Source of the DNA: Chloroflexota bacterium
Lineage (GTDB): Bacteria; Chloroflexota; Dehalococcoidia; Lucifugimonadales; JADFKI01
Reading direction: 5' to 3'
Length of the DNA: 12,203 bases
Assembly (NCBI GenBank): GCA_024648655.1
Contig: JAGGDZ010000104.1
Coordinates: 1 to 12,203, forward strand
In this document: piece by piece, positions 8,474-12,203 of the stretch
Layout of the letters: each line of letters begins with the position of its first letter
Numbering within the stretch: the first letter of the stretch is position 1
Translations under genes and position numbers: made by a program
Notes under the pieces: model-generated
Told to the model about the DNA's origin: nothing
Databases searched by the model: none
What the model saw: only the letters and a program-made list of their open reading frames with translations

Positions 8474-9664
8474 ATGTTAAATTCCCAGAACATCCTCGTC
8501 ATGCAGTCCGGCGGCTGCACTCCCGTCCTCAACCGCAGCCTGTACGGAATTATGCGGGAAGCCCTCGCGCGACGTGACGCCATTGACGAGATATACGGCG
8601 CGCGCTACGGCATGGAGGGCATCATCAAAGGCGACATCATTGACCTGCGGCGCACTCCCGCCGACGAATGGCGGCGCATAGCCCGCACTCCCGGCGCCGT
8701 ACTAGGCTCCACACGCCGCAAGCTGCGCGACGAGGATGTGCAGCCTGTCCTCGATACCCTGCGAAAGCATAATATAGGCTGCTGGTTCATCATTGGCGGA
8801 AACGACTCCGCGACTACCGGACACTCCATCGGACAGGCGGCGGAAGCAGACGGCTTACCCCTAGCGGTCATCAATGTCCCCAAGACAATCGACAACGACA
8901 TCGTGCTCACAGACCACAGCCCCGGTTACGGCAGCGCGGCACGATTCGTCGCCCTGGCTACAATGGGCGCGGGACGGGATGCGGAGGCAATGGGCATTGC
9001 CGCGCCTATCACCATCATCGAGGTCATGGGCAGGGACGCCGGCTGGCTCGCAGCCGCATCTGCATTCGCCAAGCGGGATGAGCGAGACGCGCCCCACTTC
9101 ATCGGCGTACCGGAGATTCCTCTGGATGAGACGCGCTTCCTGGACTGTATTGAAGACGCCTATCGTAGGAATGGCTTCGCGGTCGCCGTTATCGCAGAGA
9201 ACATCCGCACACCCGACGGCAAACCAATCGGAGAACAGGGCGAACCCTATCACATCGACGACTTCGGGCACCCTTACTACGACGGTCCCTCAAGGTATCT
9301 CGCCGCGCAGATCAGTGCGCGTCTCGGCGTTCGCGCGCGCCACGAAAAGCCCGGCACAATCCAGCGCTCTATGATGGCATGCGTCTCGCATACTGACGCG
9401 CAGGAAGCGGGTATGGCAGGCAGCGCCGCCGTGCGCCGTGCCATCGCAGGCGAGCGCGACATCATCATCACTCTCGAGCGAACATCCGAAGACCGCTACG
9501 CTTGCACCACCGGCACAGCGCCACTGCAAGCGGTCGGCGGCAACGTCAAGCGCGTGCCCTCGGAATACATCGACCCCGACAACCACTTCGTCACGCAGGC
9601 GTTCCTGGACTACGCCCGCCCGCTCTTGGGGGATGCGCTGCCGGTATATGGCAGGCTTCGATAG
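8474..9664 (+). CDS. pfp: PPi-type 6-phosphofructokinase (PfkA superfamily)
   Basis: This 396-residue PfkA-superfamily enzyme phosphorylates fructose 6-phosphate to fructose 1,6-bisphosphate in glycolysis. The first lobe begins ILVMQSGGCTPVLNRSL. The donor loop is GGNDS (108-112) and the catalytic loop PKTIDND (136-142). Asp111 at the position of Gly in ATP enzymes (GGDGS) and Lys137 in place of Gly (PGTIDND) are the accepted marks of pyrophosphate-dependent enzymes, which also make the reaction reversible. MGRDAGW (185-191) is the usual substrate-binding segment. The length is larger than ATP-type bacterial PfkA (about 320) and fits the PPi group. ATG 8474 is chosen because the open frame upstream (from 8288) is Ser/Thr/Pro-rich and lies inside the binding-protein gene. 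It lies 25 bases after that gene with no ribosome binding site, so it is probably co-transcribed, although no metabolic link to the importer is evident. Confidence 0.85.
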   Translation: MLNSQNILVMQSGGCTPVLNRSLYGIMREALARRDAIDEIYGARYGMEGIIKGDIIDLRRTPADEWRRIARTPGAVLGSTRRKLRDEDVQPVLDTLRKHNIGCWFIIGGNDSATTGHSIGQAAEADGLPLAVINVPKTIDNDIVLTDHSPGYGSAARFVALATMGAGRDAEAMGIAAPITIIEVMGRDAGWLAAASAFAKRDERDAPHFIGVPEIPLDETRFLDCIEDAYRRNGFAVAVIAENIRTPDGKPIGEQGEPYHIDDFGHPYYDGPSRYLAAQISARLGVRARHEKPGTIQRSMMACVSHTDAQEAGMAGSAAVRRAIAGERDIIITLERTSEDRYACTTGTAPLQAVGGNVKRVPSEYIDPDNHFVTQAFLDYARPLLGDALPVYGRLR

Positions 9665-9672
9665 CAAATTCC

Positions 9673-9701
9673 TTGACACTCAACAAACTGCCCTGTACGA
9701 T
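9673..9701 (+). promoter_or_regulatory. Promoter of the SAM-riboswitch operon
   Basis: A perfect TTGACA (9673-9678) lies exactly 17 bases before TACGAT (9696-9701). The start point would be near 9708, about 20 bases before the P1 helix of the aptamer. The promoter begins 9 bases after the phosphofructokinase stop, which separates the two transcription units. Confidence 0.6.
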
Positions 9702-9729
9702 TGTCTTGCTTAACAATCAAATAAAAAAT

Positions 9730-9845
9730 CTCTTATCAAGAGTGGCTGAGGGACCGGCCCTGTGAAGCCCGGCAACCTTTTCGCGTCATGCGGCGCGTGA
9801 ATTGGTGCTAAATCCGGAGAGCTTGTAAAAGCTCGGAGATGAGAG
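9730..9845 (+). ncRNA. SAM-I riboswitch (S-box) aptamer
   Basis: This leader RNA binds S-adenosylmethionine. The conserved core is intact: GGCTGAGGGA (kink-turn region), GCCCTGTGAAGCCCGGCAACC, then GGTGCTAA and CCGG. P1 pairs CTCTTATC (9730-9737) with GATGAGAG (9838-9845), eight pairs including one G-U. P3 is CGCGTC/GGCGCG around an ATGC loop. P4 is GAGCTT (9819-9824) with AAGCTC (9829-9834), closed by a GTAA (GNRA) loop. CCGG in the P2 loop (9754-9757) can pair with CCGG in J3/4 (9814-9817), as expected for the pseudoknot. With SAM bound, P1 is stable and the downstream terminator forms, so the rhodanese-kinase-SAHase operon is off when SAM is plentiful. Confidence 0.96.
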
Positions 9846-9860
9846 CAGCAAGCATCACGA

Positions 9861-9888
9861 ACTTCTCTCATCAGAGAAGTATTTTTTT
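9861..9888 (+). terminator. Intrinsic terminator of the SAM riboswitch expression platform
   Basis: ACTTCTCT (9861-9868) and AGAGAAGT (9873-9880) form an 8-base stem with a CATC loop, followed by A and seven T. CTCTCATC (9865-9872) is the exact complement of the 3' strand of aptamer P1 (9838-9845), so an antiterminator of eight perfect pairs competes with both P1 and the terminator. This is a standard OFF switch by transcription attenuation. Confidence 0.93.
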
Positions 9889-9956
9889 GCCCAAATCCAC
9901 TGAACCCCGTTACCTGACTGCGACATCTGAAATCTAAATCACAGAGGAGAAAAGAA

Positions 9957-10310
9957 ATGCCCACCAGAAACCCTGGCGAACCATACTACCGCATCAGCAT
10001 CGACGAAGCCGAAGAAATGCAAGCGTCCGGTGATTCTGTCGTCGTTGACGTGCGGGCACTTGACGAATACGCTGAAGGCCATGTCAAAGGTGCGCTCTTC
10101 ATCCACGTGGACACCCTGCTCGGACGCATCGACGAGCTTCCCAAAGACAAGAACCTGCTCTTCATCTGCGCCATAGGCGTCCGCAGTGGTCTCGCCGCTG
10201 AGATGGCAGCCGCGATGGGCTTCGACTCCGAGCGCCTATACAACATCGAAGAGGGCACGCCCGCCTGGATCGATGCGGGCAAGCCCACCAGTTACGGCGC
10301 AGACGAATAA
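9957..10310 (+). CDS. Single-domain rhodanese (sulfurtransferase)
   Basis: This 117-residue protein has one rhodanese domain, which transfers sulfane sulfur through a cysteine persulfide. VVVDVRALDEYAEGHVKGA (28-46) is the conserved first half. The active loop is CAIGVRS (71-77), with Cys71 as the catalytic residue, and the C-terminal part GTPAWIDAGKP (100-110) is typical. No signal peptide or membrane segment is present, so it acts in the cytoplasm. AGGAG at 9945-9949 precedes ATG 9957 at good spacing. It is the first gene after the SAM-I switch and should be repressed by SAM. Its place beside a kinase and SAHase suggests a sulfur-handling task in methionine/homocysteine metabolism; donor and acceptor cannot be read from the sequence. 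Confidence 0.9.
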   Translation: MPTRNPGEPYYRISIDEAEEMQASGDSVVVDVRALDEYAEGHVKGALFIHVDTLLGRIDELPKDKNLLFICAIGVRSGLAAEMAAAMGFDSERLYNIEEGTPAWIDAGKPTSYGADE

Positions 10311-10332
10311 CGGCCGTCTAATCCTGTCAATC

Positions 10333-10360
10333 GATGTTATCTCTCGGATGTTATCCCTCG
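10333..10360 (+). repeat. Tandem 14-base direct repeat between rhodanese and kinase genes
   Basis: GATGTTATCTCTCG (10333-10346) is followed immediately by GATGTTATCCCTCG (10347-10360), identical except for one T to C change. It lies in the 65-base spacer just upstream of the ribosome binding site of the kinase gene. It may be a replication-slippage duplication or a paired binding site. Confidence 0.6.
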
Positions 10361-10375
10361 AATAAAGGACGGAAA

Positions 10376-11341
10376 ATGACCGTACTAGTCGTCGGTTCAG
10401 TCGCCTACGACTCCGTAACAACGCCCACCGACAGCCGCGAGGACTCGCTCGGCGGCTCAGCTACCTACTTCTCCATCGGCATCAGCCGCTTCGCTCCTGT
10501 CAGCGTCATCGCCGTCATCGGCGATGACTTCCAAGAACGGCACATCGAACTGATGCGCTCACGCGGCGTCGATGTGAGCGGTTTGCAGCGTCAGAAGGGC
10601 GAGACATTCCGCTGGGCAGGGGAATACTACTCGGCGGACCTCAACGCCCGCACCACACTGGACACTCAGTTGAACGTCTTCGCCGAATTCTCGCCGAAGC
10701 TCAGCGCCGAACAGCGCGGAAGTCCGTACTTATTCCTCGCCAATATCGACCCGGAGCTTCAGCTCGACGTGCTTGACCAAATGGAAAGGCGCCCCGATCT
10801 TGTTGCCCTCGATTCCATGAACTTCTGGATTGATGGTAAGCGAAAGGCGCTCAACAGAGTTGTCAGCGAGGCTGATGTCCTCTTCATGGACGAAGGCGAG
10901 GCGCGTGACTACGCACAAGAAGGTAATCTGGTTACTGCCGCCCGCCGCATCATGTCGATGGGCCCCAGCGCGGTCGTCATCAAGCGCGGCGAGCACGGCG
11001 TTCTAGTCTTCAGTGCAAATACGATGTTCTCCGCGCCCGCGTTCCCGCTCGACCATGTGGTTGACCCCACCGGCGCTGGCGACACATTCGCCGCCGGCTT
11101 CATCGGCTACGTCGCTGCCACCGGCGACAAGACACCTGAAGGATACCGCCGCGCCGCAATTCTCGGCTCGGTTATGGGTTCGTTCTGCGTACAGGGGTTC
11201 AGCGTGGACAAACTCCTAACGCTCACTAAACGAGACATCGAAGACCGCTTCCGCGCCTTCACCGACCTAACGGCATTCGCCCCTCTGCGAGACGGCGATT
11301 CCATATTCCCTTCATCCCGTCCACTCTGTACATCCTGTTAG
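10376..11341 (+). CDS. PfkB/ribokinase-family kinase, candidate adenosine kinase
   Basis: This 321-residue PfkB-family kinase transfers phosphate from ATP to a sugar or nucleoside hydroxyl. The N-terminus VLVVGSVAYDSV and the Gly-rich LGGSATYFS (25-33) form the substrate side. The second family signature DPTGAGDTFAAGF (230-242) contains the anion-hole glycines and the catalytic base Asp236. The start ATG 10376 has AAGGA 6 bases upstream; an in-frame ATG at 10334 lies inside a tandem repeat and is less likely. The kinase gene lies 18 bases before SAHase in a SAM-regulated operon. SAHase releases adenosine and its equilibrium favours SAH synthesis, so an adenosine kinase here would pull it forward. 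That assignment is inferred from context; ribokinase or another nucleoside or sugar kinase is possible. Confidence 0.85.
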   Translation: MTVLVVGSVAYDSVTTPTDSREDSLGGSATYFSIGISRFAPVSVIAVIGDDFQERHIELMRSRGVDVSGLQRQKGETFRWAGEYYSADLNARTTLDTQLNVFAEFSPKLSAEQRGSPYLFLANIDPELQLDVLDQMERRPDLVALDSMNFWIDGKRKALNRVVSEADVLFMDEGEARDYAQEGNLVTAARRIMSMGPSAVVIKRGEHGVLVFSANTMFSAPAFPLDHVVDPTGAGDTFAAGFIGYVAATGDKTPEGYRRAAILGSVMGSFCVQGFSVDKLLTLTKRDIEDRFRAFTDLTAFAPLRDGDSIFPSSRPLCTSC

Positions 11342-11359
11342 TTTCACCGGAGGAAAAAC

Positions 11360-12203
11360 TTGACAATACAAACCACCCAAGGACACATCGCCGACCCCTC
11401 GCTTGCATCTGAAGGCATCCGCCGCATTCACTGGGCTGAGCGCGAGATGCCGGTGCTCCGACAGATACGCGAGCGCTTCGCCAAAGAAAAGCCGCTCACG
11501 GGTTTGCGTATTGCAGCCTGCCTGCATGTAACTACTGAAACCGCCAATCTGTTGCTCACGCTGAAAGACGGTGGCGCAGAAGCCGCCATCTGCGCCAGCA
11601 ACCCACTCAGCACGCAGGACGACGTGGCTGCCGCGCTCGTCCACGAGTATGGCATACCCACATTTGCCATCAAGGGCGAGGACAGCGAGACCTATTACGC
11701 ACACATCAATTCCGCGCTGGACACAAAGCCCCACATCACGATGGACGATGGTGCAGACCTAGTGGCAACGCTTCATTCTGAACGCACCAACGCACTCGAC
11801 GGGCTGGTCGGCGGCACAGAGGAGACCACCACCGGCGTTATACGCCTCCGCAGTCTATCGGAATCCGGCAGGCTGAAGTATCCTATCATCGCCGTGAACG
11901 ACGCCGACACCAAGCACTTCTTCGACAACCGCTACGGCACCGGGCAAAGCACCCTTGACGGCATCACGCGCGCCACGAACATCCTCTGGGCGGGCAAGAA
12001 CGTCGTCGTGGCGGGCTACGGTTGGTGCGGGCGTGGCGTAGCGCTGCGGGCACGCGGCATGGGAGCTCAGACGATAGTGACCGAGATCAACCCCATCCGC
12101 GCACTCGAAGCCGCGATGGACGGTCATCAGGTCATGAGCATGGACGCCGCAGCGAAAATCGGTGACATCTTTATTACGCTGACAGGCGGCATGAAGGCGG
12201 TCG
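11360..12203 (+). CDS. ahcY: S-adenosylhomocysteinase (SAHase), 3' end outside the window
   Basis: The first 281 residues are present; the frame is still open at the window end. The enzyme hydrolyses S-adenosylhomocysteine to homocysteine and adenosine with tightly bound NAD. Visible landmarks are WAEREMPVL (25-33), CLHVT with His56, NPLSTQDD (81-88), DDGADL (129-134), EETTTG with Glu155, NDADTKHFFDNRYG with Lys185 and Asp189 (catalytic set), and the NAD motif GYGWCGRG (219-226). The sequence resembles the Thermotoga/archaeal type (NRYGTGQST, AGYGWCGRG). The start is TTG 11360, set by GGAGGA at 11349-11354 and by the protein N-terminus. It lies 18 bases after the kinase and is under the SAM-I switch. 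The residue pattern leaves little doubt about the function. Confidence 0.95.
   Translation, partial: MTIQTTQGHIADPSLASEGIRRIHWAEREMPVLRQIRERFAKEKPLTGLRIAACLHVTTETANLLLTLKDGGAEAAICASNPLSTQDDVAAALVHEYGIPTFAIKGEDSETYYAHINSALDTKPHITMDDGADLVATLHSERTNALDGLVGGTEETTTGVIRLRSLSESGRLKYPIIAVNDADTKHFFDNRYGTGQSTLDGITRATNILWAGKNVVVAGYGWCGRGVALRARGMGAQTIVTEINPIRALEAAMDGHQVMSMDAAAKIGDIFITLTGGMKAV

Overview
The window is a GC-rich bacterial chromosome segment with compact genes, mostly in short operons on the + strand. The organism is not identifiable with certainty. The Thermotoga/archaeal-type S-adenosylhomocysteinase, the Chloroflexus-RibY-like binding protein, the PPi-type phosphofructokinase, repeated TTG starts and a CCCGC..GCGGG palindrome of a kind scattered through many Chloroflexota genomes together suggest a Chloroflexota bacterium, perhaps the Dehalococcoidia/SAR202 side. 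That is an inference from remembered protein similarity, not from a search.

Left part (1-1432): the C-terminus of an unrecognised protein ends tail to tail with a minus-strand lipoprotein that carries a thioredoxin-fold domain with a CX4C cysteine pair. A divergent intergenic region follows. It holds an extended -10 promoter next to the lipoprotein ATG (probably a leaderless mRNA), a REP-like palindrome and a promoter for clpC. Positions 1433-3883 encode a complete ClpC-type AAA+ unfoldase.

Middle (3884-9664): a convergent minus-strand acyl-CoA synthetase closely resembles oxalyl-CoA synthetases (plant AAE3/yeast Pcs60) and has its own sigma70-like promoter. Divergent from it runs a + strand ABC importer of the NMT1/THI5 class (ATPase, permease, binding protein). 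A PPi-type 6-phosphofructokinase follows 25 bp behind. The importer substrate is probably a vitamin or its precursor; riboflavin is my preferred guess and a thiamine pyrimidine is the alternative.

Right part (9665-12203): a textbook SAM-I riboswitch with a consensus -35 promoter, aptamer, antiterminator pairing and intrinsic terminator leads an operon of a single-domain rhodanese, a PfkB-family kinase and S-adenosylhomocysteinase (cut by the window end). SAHase makes homocysteine and adenosine from SAH, so the kinase is a good candidate adenosine kinase that removes adenosine and pulls the reversible hydrolysis forward. The rhodanese would handle sulfane sulfur in the same SAM-controlled unit. 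This operon is the most interesting system in the window. No tRNA, rRNA, CRISPR array, insertion sequence or phage gene was seen.
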